Assembly: GCA_019044685.2 (NCBI GenBank) | Contig: JAGTXX020000011.1 | Location: forward strand, 1,178,001 to 1,242,000 | DNA length: 64,000 bases | Direction of reading: 5' to 3' | From: Nannochloris sp. 'desiccata' | Lineage: Eukaryota > Chlorophyta > Trebouxiophyceae > Chlorellales > Chlorellaceae | Part shown: positions 23,467-31,552 of the stretch, piece by piece | Layout of the letters: every line of letters begins with the position of its first letter | Numbering within the stretch: the stretch's first letter is position 1 | The notes under the pieces: model-generated | What the model saw: the letters and a program-made list of their open reading frames with translations, nothing else | Database searches by the model: none | What the model was told of the DNA's origin: nothing | Position numbers and translations under genes: made by a program

Positions 23467-23783
23467 GTGAAATTTGCTTTTTGACTTTGTCTTTTCAAAG
23501 TTTGACTTGGTGGTAAATTATATTAAAAATGCAATTTTTAGAAGTTTTACCTGTCTAATATACATAATAATAGATATACGTTTCTATTTTTTCTTTTGCT
23601 GGTCATTTTGTTTTTACTATGCCATGCTTTGTTATGTATATTTATCTCAACCTTTCTTGTTAGCGTTTCTCTGCCTGTGTGTAACGAACCCTAATTTGCA
23701 AAAATGTAGGAAATAAATAAATCTATCTTTGACGAGACGCAGGGCGGTGCGTCATCATCGCCAGTCAGATCGCAAATTTGAAG

Positions 23784-24077
23784 TTAAAGAAGGTCCTTGT
23801 CAAGTTCAGAAAACCCACCACGAGCAGCAGTCGAAGCGCCATTGGGCTCATATTATTGCTGAATTCTAGGCTGGGTCTGCATAGCGCCCAAAGTAATGCG
23901 CCTCTGCTGCCCGTAGTTGCTGGTTGTATTCTCCTTCCTAGACTGTTCTTCACGGGTCTCTGGGAATAGTGCAGCCACAATGGATGCATATTGCGGATTT
24001 TCACGTTGCAGAATTTCACGCAAAAGTAAGGCAGAAACTGCTTCATAGCGGTAAAACAATTGCGCCTCTCTCTTGAC
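23784..24077 (-). pseudogene. decayed gene fragment with an in-frame TAA
   Basis: After an acceptor-like CTCCAG, a minus-strand frame reads VKREAQLFYRYEAV and continues with coding-like hydrophilic and helical sequence for 74 residues to a TAA at 23855-23853. The same frame then continues another 22 residues (YEPNGASTAARGGF...) to a second stop. No intron can remove the first stop. I could not connect an upstream exon with confidence, and I do not recognise the family. It looks like the 3' end of a broken gene, though a genuine short gene ending at 23853 is possible. Confidence 0.4.
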
Positions 24078-24311
24078 CTGGAGTTGGAAGAAAGGATAAG
24101 AATTTGGTAAAGGACTGCATTTGCATGGGATGCATTTGAAATTCAGGAACAAAAGTGGTTTGAACTTGCTGTTGAACGTGCATTGGGAAAAGCCCGCGCC
24201 TCTAAAGGTACCTTCTGAAGTCGTATTGAGGGCGCAAGAAATAGCTTCCCTGCGCTTGGGTTTCTTGGTCGCGAAGCAGTTAAGAGTTGCTGATATGATA
24301 TTTTCTGATTA

Positions 24312-24644
24312 GTTTCCGTGGAGGGGTTTTCTGAAATAGCTGAAAAGCTGAAGAAAATAGGAAAACTAGCGTTTTTTGAGATTGTATGTGCGACAAAAGG
24401 TATATTTGTACGAAGCAAGCCATGATTATTTAGCATTGAAGATATCGGTTGCCTTGTCGGTGATGCTGGTTGCGTTTTAAGACCTCATACTGCAGCTGGC
24501 ACTACCAAGGCGGCAATAAATGCATGGGAATTAGATGGGCGAATACAGCTCAATGGTTTTAGGCTAAATTCAGCGTTAAAGAGGCACAATGAGTCTATGC
24601 CTGAGCTCCGACGGGAGTGGGTCAATGTAGGCGTTGGGACCTAG
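24312..24644 (+). pseudogene. remnant of a FAD-dependent aromatic monooxygenase
   Basis: The plus strand carries the C-terminal FAD-binding signature of group A flavoprotein monooxygenases: LVGDAGCVLRPHTAAGTTKAA, resembling the GDAAF-ARPHTAAGTAKAA block of 2,6-dihydroxypyridine-hydroxylase-like enzymes. It is followed by a helix and a TAG at 24642. Upstream the frame has a TGA at 24423-24425, where a Trp codon would fit, and another TGA at 24306. A putative intron spanning the first TGA would be only about 34 nt. The N-terminal Rossmann motif is not found upstream. I read it as a decayed gene, possibly acquired from bacteria. Confidence 0.55.
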
Positions 24645-25118
24645 TCTCAGTTTCCTGAAAAGGTTGAAGGAATGAATATAATCTTAGTAGAAAATAGCTA
24701 TATAGCTGTATGATGTAAGCTTAAAATAAGACCCTGGAAATTCCAACTGATAGTAGTGAAATATCTAAATGAAGAGGCACAGCAGGCTTAGCAGCTACAG
24801 TCGCAGCCCCTTGTCAAAACCTACCCTGGGACAGCTTCGAAACCTATGGAATGCGCTGATAATCGCCATGGTATATCACCAAGCCTTTAGCAAGCTGCAT
24901 CTCCTTGTAGGGGCCAGTACCGTTAGAGATTTTTGACCACATAGAATGCCCTCTGGATAAACGGCGGGGCTTCAAGCAGCACCACACCTACCTCAAGGTG
25001 CATTTAAAGTCACGAGTCATTGCAGATCAGCTGCAAATTGAAATTCATTATAACCACAGCAAGTTGAAGAGGAGGCTACTCTACCCCATTGATTGCCAAA
25101 GTCTAAACATTTATAAAG
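24645..25118. other. intergenic, no gene seen
   Basis: The spacer between the broken monooxygenase and the fibrillin gene. No supported ORF or RNA gene; it should include the fibrillin promoter. Confidence 0.45.
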
Positions 25119-25769
25119 ATGCAGACTTTGAAAATCAAACTGCAATGTGCACCAGCCACTTCACAATCACGTCGCCAGAGAGCCGTAGCTCCTCAAGCAT
25201 TTCTTAATAAAATATTCAGCCAGAGCACAGCTACATTAGCCTCCAGATCTGCTCTAAATCGATTGGTTAAAACCATCGACGGCACGGACCGCGGCATGTC
25301 GACTAGCAAAGCCTCCCTAGCAATATTCAAAGAATGTTTTGAAGAACTGGAGGCTTCAGGGCGAAAAGGAACAGAAAGTAATATCTCTGGAACATGGAAA
25401 CTAATCTGGACGACCGAAAAGGAAACGCTTTTTATATTGAAAAATGCTGGCTTGTTTGGTACGTCTGCCGGTGATGTTTTCCAGGTTATAGACACTGCAG
25501 CCGGTACTCTACAGAACGTAATCGAGTTCCCACCGGACGGTGCATTTATCGTGAACTCTTCCCTAGATTGGGAGGGCAATGGGCGTTCAAACTTCAAGTT
25601 CAATGGGGCGACAATTAAACTGCCAAATGACCGTCAATTAAATCTCCCCCCAGTGGGCAAAGGTTGGTTCGAGTCTGTATATTGTGATGGAAAGTATAGA
25701 TTAGCACGGGATGTGAGAGGAGACTACCTGGTGGTTGTCAAGAATGGGCCACCCAGGAAGTTTAGTTGA
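25119..25769 (+). CDS. plastid lipid-associated protein (PAP/fibrillin domain)
   Basis: A single-exon gene of 216 residues. The first 45 or so residues are basic and Ser/Ala/Gln-rich, a chloroplast transit peptide. The PAP_fibrillin lipocalin-like domain follows: an N-terminal helix, then SGTWKLIWTTEKETLFIL, an FQVIDTAAGTLQN strand, and the final strand YRLARDVRGDYLVVVKN, which carries the conserved late YL(R)xxRGxxGxxFVL-type pattern. Fibrillins coat plastoglobules or thylakoids and bind prenyl-lipids or carotenoids. It probably belongs to the small soluble group, given its short length. The subgroup and ligand cannot be told. Confidence 0.85.
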   Translation: MQTLKIKLQCAPATSQSRRQRAVAPQAFLNKIFSQSTATLASRSALNRLVKTIDGTDRGMSTSKASLAIFKECFEELEASGRKGTESNISGTWKLIWTTEKETLFILKNAGLFGTSAGDVFQVIDTAAGTLQNVIEFPPDGAFIVNSSLDWEGNGRSNFKFNGATIKLPNDRQLNLPPVGKGWFESVYCDGKYRLARDVRGDYLVVVKNGPPRKFS

Positions 25770-25987
25770 TTGGAAGAAGTCTGTCCATGATGGTCAGCAG
25801 CGGAACAGCGGAGTTGAATTAGCTTTACTTTCAGAACTAATATTTCATGCAATCTATCTATAAATAACATTTTAAGTATTATTATTTTTATCATTTAAGA
25901 TAACTTAAGAATTTCATCTTAGCGCAGTCATTATTCAGTAGGCTTGCAGAAAATAATTGATTTTGCTGTGCATTTAGAAAAAACACA

Positions 25988-26967
25988 ATGGTTAAGCGCA
26001 AAGCAGATGAAATCGCAGCTGGGGAGCCTGGAACAAGTAGTGGAGATGACGCTCCTAGCAATGTGGTCTATATTGGGTGAGTTTTTGGCACTGAAATCTG
26101 TTCACATGCCAGGCCGACTTGCATGTTTAATAAAAAATGTATAATTTTTCATCTCCAGGCACATCCCACACGGATTTTACGAGAAGCAGATGAAAGGTTA
26201 GCTATACCATATACGCCAGTATTATGCATGCAATATAAATTTGCTCATTTCTAACCCTTCAGTGTTTGCCCTTTGCAGAATACTTCACCCAGTTTGGCAA
26301 AGTCAGCAAAATCAGGATTTCTCGTAACAAAAAGACCGGCAAAAGCAAACACTATGGTTTCCTTGAGTTCCAGAACCCTGGCGTTGCCAAAGTCGTTGCC
26401 GACGCCATGGACGGGTACATGTTCTTTGGCCAAAAATTGCAGAGCAGGGTAATGAACCGTAAAGAGGTCCACCCAGAGCTATTTAAAGGTGCAAATCGTG
26501 TATTCAAGAAAGTACCTTGGAAAAAACTTGAGGTTGAGCGTCATAATAAAGAAGTTGACGAGGAGCTTGCCGCCAAGAGAACAAAGACTGCAGAAAAAAG
26601 GGACAAGGCACGCAAAGATCGTATTAAAGAAGCCGGTATTGACTATGAATTTTCTCCAACTGGAAATGCAACTTCTGCTGCTAAGAAGGAAAAGCCTGCA
26701 GCCGCAGCATCCAGGGGGAAGAAGAAGGCAGTGGCTGAAAAGAAGGTCCTCGTTGCGGAAGACAAAGCAGCTGCTGCTGCCCCTGCTCCTGTGAAGAAAG
26801 CCCCTGCAAAAGCTCCCGCTGGTAAGAAAACAAAAGTGGCAGCTGAGAAGCAGCCTGCCTCTCCTCCTAAAAGAGTGACCAGGTCTCGTGCAACAGCAGT
26901 GGTAGCAGAAGAACCTGCAGCAAAGAAAACCAAGACAGCGGCAAAGGCAAAAGCGGTAAAGAAATAG
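25988..26967 (+). CDS. nucleolar RRM protein, NIFK/Nop15-like
   Basis: A single RNA-recognition-motif protein of the NIFK/Nop15 group, which works in 60S ribosome assembly (ITS2 processing). Three exons, 25988-26076, 26159-26196 and 26279-26967, join in changing phase (2, 1) to give 271 residues. RNP2 is VVYIGHIP and the RNP1 strand is KHYGFLEF; the EYFTQFGKVSKIRISRNKKTGKS region matches the family. After the RRM comes the family's FKGANRVFKKVPWKK stretch, then a long Lys/Ala/Pro-rich tail typical of nucleolar proteins. A tiny 38-nt middle exon is needed to complete the RRM. A TGTAA is at 27003. Confidence 0.87.
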
Positions 26968-27135
26968 GGAATGCTTTTTATATTGTTTTAATTGGATTTT
27001 ATTGTAAATTCTAAAAAATGGTGAGAGTTGTGCCAGTAGTATTTTAAGGGATAATACAGAGAAGTAGCGCAATCCTATGAGAATCACGAAAAAAGCGAAT
27101 CAAGTGATCTTTAAAAATCCTACACAAAAGAATTA

Positions 27136-28956
27136 ATGCTAGGCCCTTGTCGCACTATCCATAAATCGCCAATATTTCTAAGACCACGTTTAGCGCTAAT
27201 TAGTCGCTGCAAATCACGCGCAATGGATGGGGCAGGCCCTTCTTCTTCTCACAAGCGGCCACGGCCAAGTCCCTCGGCAGCAGCAGCCAAGAGACCCAAG
27301 CTTGATGACATAATAGATCTAACCATGGATGATAATGACACTGGTGGTAGCAAAAACAACATTTTAGATGCTCCTTTACATCTCTTTCGAGTTCGAGGCA
27401 TCCCAGATTGGGCAAACACAGGTTTCCTCGGTGCTCAACTAAGCACTCTCGTCTCTGGTGCTATGCGATGGGCCCTCGTATCTAATTACATGATAGATAT
27501 GCCATGGCTTTTTTCTGCTTGCCCTGATCTTGTTAAAATTCCAAGTCTACTTGTTTGCCATGGAGAAAGTGGAAGCGCAGCAATGGCCATTCAACGCAGT
27601 TGCATAAACGCTGGCATGAATGGTCGGTATGCTACTCACTCAGCCCCTGTACCCCAATACGGGACACACCATTCTAAGGCGTTCTTTATTCAGTACCCTA
27701 CTGGGTTTAGGGTGATAATACACACAGCAAACCTTCTTTATTGTGACATTAACAATAAAAGTCAAAGCGTCTACACTCAAGACTTCCCATTAAAAGACAC
27801 CCAGTCAACGCTTTCTACCTCTCCATTTGAACGGGATCTGTTGGATTATATAATAGCATTGAAACTACCACCACTACAAGCAACCAAAGTTGTCAATATA
27901 ATAAAAATGCACGATTTTTCAGCAGCTAGAGTGCACTTATTGGCCTCTGTGCCTTCAGGCGCTGCAGAATTTTCTGGGGCACAGATGAATAAATATGGCT
28001 ACCTGAAACTAAAGTCGTGTTTAGAAAACGAGCCGGGCGGGTTTCCTCGCAAGTTTAAAGGGGCTCCAATCGTATGTCAATATTCAAGTATTGGTAGTTT
28101 ATCCACAAAATGGCTAGCATCTTTTATAGAGAGCTTATCGGCAGGAAAAATAACCGGGTCAACAAACTCTTCTCTTGGCCCTCCATTCGGTGGTGCCGCT
28201 GACCCATCAAATATTCATCTCATCTGGCCTACTGTTGAAGAAGTCCAGAACTCCATTGAAGGTTGGTTTGCTGGTGGGTCGATACCAGGCTATCCAGACA
28301 AAGTACAGAGAGATTTTCTTCAACACTATTACCGGCGTTTTGGTGGCCAGGTGGCAGGAAGACAACGCGCAATGCCACATATGAAATCGTACACCCGGTT
28401 TGATCCTGAAACAAAAGAAATAGCCTGGTTTTGTGTTACTTCTCATAACTTGTCGAAAGCAGCGTGGGGAGAACAGCAAGAAAGTAAAAAGTATAATTGT
28501 ACGTTATTAAAAATTCTTTCTTACGAACTTGGGGTGTTGCTTGTGCCCAGTCTGGAAAAAGCTTACAGACAATCTCGACATTATGGATTTTCATGTACAG
28601 AAAATTCGACCACTAGGCCTCAAAAAGTTGCACCGATGGCTGGGAGTGAAAATATTGAACGAGTAAAATTTCTGCAGTGGCAACAGGGAGAGCCACAAGC
28701 CGCACATTTTTCTTCCGACGGCACGGTGCTGACTGTACCTCTCCCGATCCCGTACCCACTCCCTCCTGAATCGTATGTTCAAGGTCAAGATGTACCATGG
28801 AGGGTATCTACTATGTTTCCCGGAGTGGACTCTTTAGCCATGACTTGTCCCGGTATAGGCACTCATTATGGGGTAACTGACGATATGGAGTGGGAAAATA
28901 TCATTGAAGCGTTGAAGGGTGGTGCAGGAAGTTCATTGAAGACGTTGTTTGAGTAG
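27136..28956 (+). CDS. TDP1: tyrosyl-DNA phosphodiesterase 1
   Basis: A phospholipase-D-superfamily repair enzyme that removes topoisomerase I peptides from DNA 3' ends. It is a single exon of 606 residues. Both HKD half-sites are present: HHSKAFFIQ with a downstream N (about residue 180) and PHMKSYTRF with SHNLSKAAWG (about residue 415). The N terminus has two candidate starts. The ATG at 27136 gives an Arg-rich, acid-free leader suited to mitochondria or plastid. The Met at residue 30 gives a nuclear form with a basic patch (KRPRPS, AKRPK). Residues DIIDLTMDD resemble a SUMO-interaction motif. A perfect 7-bp stem lies 2 nt past the stop. Confidence 0.93.
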   Translation: MLGPCRTIHKSPIFLRPRLALISRCKSRAMDGAGPSSSHKRPRPSPSAAAAKRPKLDDIIDLTMDDNDTGGSKNNILDAPLHLFRVRGIPDWANTGFLGAQLSTLVSGAMRWALVSNYMIDMPWLFSACPDLVKIPSLLVCHGESGSAAMAIQRSCINAGMNGRYATHSAPVPQYGTHHSKAFFIQYPTGFRVIIHTANLLYCDINNKSQSVYTQDFPLKDTQSTLSTSPFERDLLDYIIALKLPPLQATKVVNIIKMHDFSAARVHLLASVPSGAAEFSGAQMNKYGYLKLKSCLENEPGGFPRKFKGAPIVCQYSSIGSLSTKWLASFIESLSAGKITGSTNSSLGPPFGGAADPSNIHLIWPTVEEVQNSIEGWFAGGSIPGYPDKVQRDFLQHYYRRFGGQVAGRQRAMPHMKSYTRFDPETKEIAWFCVTSHNLSKAAWGEQQESKKYNCTLLKILSYELGVLLVPSLEKAYRQSRHYGFSCTENSTTRPQKVAPMAGSENIERVKFLQWQQGEPQAAHFSSDGTVLTVPLPIPYPLPPESYVQGQDVPWRVSTMFPGVDSLAMTCPGIGTHYGVTDDMEWENIIEALKGGAGSSLKTLFE

Positions 28957-28957
28957 G

Positions 28958-28980
28958 AGGCGCCGGTCAAATTGGCGCCT
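28958..28980 (+). other. perfect stem-loop right after the TDP1 stop codon
   Basis: Arms AGGCGCC and GGCGCCT pair over 7 bp around a 9-nt loop, starting 2 nt past the TAG and followed by TTGTTTTCG. It stands out as GC-rich in an AT-rich spacer. It could be a 3'-UTR stability or end-formation element; the function is not known. Confidence 0.5.
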
Positions 28981-29259
28981 TGTTTTCGTTTCAGAAATTA
29001 AGATTAAGAAGGCTTGCAGCCCTGCGCGTTAGACCATTAAAGATTTATTATGTGCATACACTGTATTCTGTTTGTGTCAATTTAATTAGACAATTGTAGA
29101 AAAATAGTCCCCCGACAAAGTGATCCACTTAGCGAATTTAACATTTTATAATAGATTAGCCAACCATATTGAGCTTTAACACCCCACCTGCTTTACTATA
29201 ATCTTATAATATTTAACAGAAGTCCGCGCAATTTTGTGTCCTCTGGATATCTTAATCCT

Positions 29260-31098
29260 ATGGCACAACTTGCCCTTGAATTAAACCCTACATCCCGTCT
29301 GCCACATACATCGAAGTTAGTTCTAGTCCTTTTCTCCACCCTGGCGCTCTGTACATCAGCTGTATCGACTAGAAGCTCTGAACTACAGGTCCTTCCTGAT
29401 GCTGTGTTACGGCATATCCTCTATGTGGAACCCAATCTCCACATCCACCGCCTTGGAAATGTCAGTGACGTTCAAGGAAGTCTAAAGCGTACCTTCCTTG
29501 ATGACGGGCATCGCCGAGCGGCAGCTCTGCTACAGCGGTGGATGCGTGCGGCAGGCATGACTTCCTGGATTGATGCTGTCGGAAACGTTCGAGGCCGTGC
29601 AGCATCATCAGACCCAACCGCGCCTGCTATGTTTGTAGGATCCCACTACGATTCCGTTATAGACGGTGGTATGTTTGATGGTGCTATGGGTATAATCACA
29701 GGAATATCAGCTGTGAAAGCATTAATTTTGGAAGCAGCGGTAACGAGTGGTGCAGTCACTGTGGAACGTCTCTCAACTGCAATAGCAGAGCTTGAAGCCA
29801 AAACAATAGCGGGAGAGGATTCAACATTGAATATATTTAGTTTATTACCTCCAAAGGGACGCGCTCCAGTGCTCAGAAGACCTGTAGAGGTGGCAGGCTT
29901 CGCTGACGAAGAAGGCATTCGATTTCAAACAACATTTCTTGGCAGCCGTGCTTTAGCAGGCACATTAGTTAGCAGTGGTGCATTAAAAAGCAAGGATAGC
30001 AATGGTGAAACATTACTTGACGCGCTGATGGCAGTAGGTATGGAAGGTACCGAGGAGGCTATGGCTGCAGCTGCATTAGATCCAGGAGCTGCAGCGGGGT
30101 ACGTTGAAGTACATCTAGAACAAGGCCCAGTTTTGGAAGCTTCAGGAAGGTCGGTTGGTGTTGTCCGTGGTATAGCAGGTCAATCTAGACTAGTAGTTAC
30201 CATTAAAGGGGAGCAAGGGCATGCTGGGACGGTGCCCATGAGACTTCGCCGGGATCCGATGGCAGGTGCGGTGGAAATTATGCATAAAATAGAAAGTTTA
30301 TGTAGAAAGATAACTGAAAATGAAGGAAATGACCGCCTCGGAGATGATAGTTTGGTGTGTACCGTAGGTTCGTTATCTATCTGGCCAGGAGCGGTCAACG
30401 TAATTCCTGGTGGGACCAGCTTTACTTTAGATGTGCGGTGTCAATCAGATGTTGTTCGTAGTTCCGTACTAGATCAAGTTAGAAAGGAAGTAGCTGAGAT
30501 CTGTAGGAAACGAGGTTTAGGCTCTACTGTCGAGTTACGACATAACGTAGACGCGATCCCGTGTAGTAGTGAACTTGTTGGTCAACTGGCAGATGCTGTG
30601 GAAGAAAGTATTGACCAGTTGTTGCCAAGATTGCATTTACCGTCGACTGCTGAGGATATTTATTCTGCTGCAAAAGCGAAAAAATGTGCTGCAGCAGATG
30701 TTGGTAATGTTGACGCTTCATACAATAAAGACGGACAAAAACAAAATAGCAAAGAAAGTAAGCAGCAGAAGACGTGTGCAGCGCCTATAGATTTTACTTT
30801 GCCAACAATGAAGACGTCACTTGGCGGTGAAGTTGCCATACTCGCGAGCGGTGCAGGACACGATGCAATGGCCATGTCAGATATCACTCCTATAGGTATG
30901 GTATTTGTACGATGTCGTGGTGGGCTGAGTCATTCTCCTGAAGAATGGGTAGAGCCAGAAGATGTTGCAACAGGGGTGGCCACGCTGGTACAGTTTTTAT
31001 ATAATTGGGAGATGCAGGGGGAGTATTCAAAGGTGAATGGCACAGGGACAGTGATGGATGTACCGCGACAGAGTAGTGCAGTGTCTTCTGAACTATGA
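29260..31098 (+). CDS. AAH: allantoate amidohydrolase (M20-type, secretory pathway)
   Basis: A ureide-degrading enzyme releasing ammonia and CO2 from allantoate to form ureidoglycine. It is a single exon; the first ATG (29260) gives 612 residues, and only a GTG lies further upstream. An N-terminal signal sequence (LVLVLFSTLALCTSA) points to the ER, where plant AAH resides. Metal ligands and motifs are intact: GSHYDSVIDGGMFDG, GFADEEGIRF, EVHLEQGPVLE and the late GAGHDAMAM...GGLSHSPEEW. Two low-complexity inserts, at about residues 155-205 and 455-515 (Lys/Ala/Gln-rich), make it longer than plant AAH (about 525). The related ureidoglycolate amidohydrolase is the main alternative. TGTAA is at 31102. 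Confidence 0.87.
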   Translation: MAQLALELNPTSRLPHTSKLVLVLFSTLALCTSAVSTRSSELQVLPDAVLRHILYVEPNLHIHRLGNVSDVQGSLKRTFLDDGHRRAAALLQRWMRAAGMTSWIDAVGNVRGRAASSDPTAPAMFVGSHYDSVIDGGMFDGAMGIITGISAVKALILEAAVTSGAVTVERLSTAIAELEAKTIAGEDSTLNIFSLLPPKGRAPVLRRPVEVAGFADEEGIRFQTTFLGSRALAGTLVSSGALKSKDSNGETLLDALMAVGMEGTEEAMAAAALDPGAAAGYVEVHLEQGPVLEASGRSVGVVRGIAGQSRLVVTIKGEQGHAGTVPMRLRRDPMAGAVEIMHKIESLCRKITENEGNDRLGDDSLVCTVGSLSIWPGAVNVIPGGTSFTLDVRCQSDVVRSSVLDQVRKEVAEICRKRGLGSTVELRHNVDAIPCSSELVGQLADAVEESIDQLLPRLHLPSTAEDIYSAAKAKKCAAADVGNVDASYNKDGQKQNSKESKQQKTCAAPIDFTLPTMKTSLGGEVAILASGAGHDAMAMSDITPIGMVFVRCRGGLSHSPEEWVEPEDVATGVATLVQFLYNWEMQGEYSKVNGTGTVMDVPRQSSAVSSEL

Positions 31099-31123
31099 AT
31101 GTGTAAAATAAAGAAAATAAAAT

Positions 31124-31195
31124 AACCCCAAGAGGGTACCTCGACGGATCGTGGGAAGTCACAAGCGCAACTTCAGGCCACCCCTATGTAAAAAG
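31124..31195 (+). repeat. copy 2 of the roughly 70-nt dispersed element
   Basis: This matches the element at 21341-21405. It starts 25 nt after the allantoate amidohydrolase stop, so it lies in or just past that gene's 3' UTR. The opening stem differs from copy 1 (CCCC-AAGA-GGG), but pairing is largely retained, and the ACTTCAGGCCA core is identical apart from its first base context. Confidence 0.65.
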
Positions 31196-31343
31196 TACTA
31201 AAGAGATTAACCTATGCCAGTAGGTATGTTGAGATCACAAATGAGTTTTTCCTTGAGGTAGTAACGGGTGCAGTGTAATTAGCAGTATATTCTCTATGTT
31301 GTTTGAAGAGCTCCAACCTTTCGTTTCGGAAGCCGCCATGAAA

Positions 31344-31374
31344 TGAAATTCACCGTGAATTTCACGTGACGTCA
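31344..31374. promoter_or_regulatory. palindrome plus overlapping G-box and CRE upstream of acyl-CoA oxidase
   Basis: TGAAATTCAC and GTGAATTTCA form a 21-nt palindrome around one central C at 31344-31364. It runs into CACGTG (31363-31368) and TGACGTCA (31367-31374), the classic bZIP/bHLH sites. It lies 180-210 nt upstream of the acyl-CoA oxidase ATG. The sequence match is exact; the regulatory role is inferred. Confidence 0.5.
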
Positions 31375-31552
31375 ACCCTCCAGAAGGAGAGATTGGTGTT
31401 TGCTTGCGTTGCTTCTCAAAATAAAAGAACGCATAAAAGAATTAGTTCGGCATTTCTCCCGCTTTCATAACGGGTTTTGCAAATATTTGACAGAATATTA
31501 AATCTTGTTTTCATTACCAATTGTTCCGAAATAGGCCTTCACCACTCAATCG

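Noticed and set aside
23853..23855. TAA read as glutamine, as in some ulvophyte codes
   Set aside because: Many clear genes in the window end at TAA, so the standard code is in use.
24423..24425. TGA read as selenocysteine in the monooxygenase
   Set aside because: No flavoprotein monooxygenase is known to use Sec here, a Trp codon fits the position, and another in-frame TGA lies upstream. Decay is simpler.
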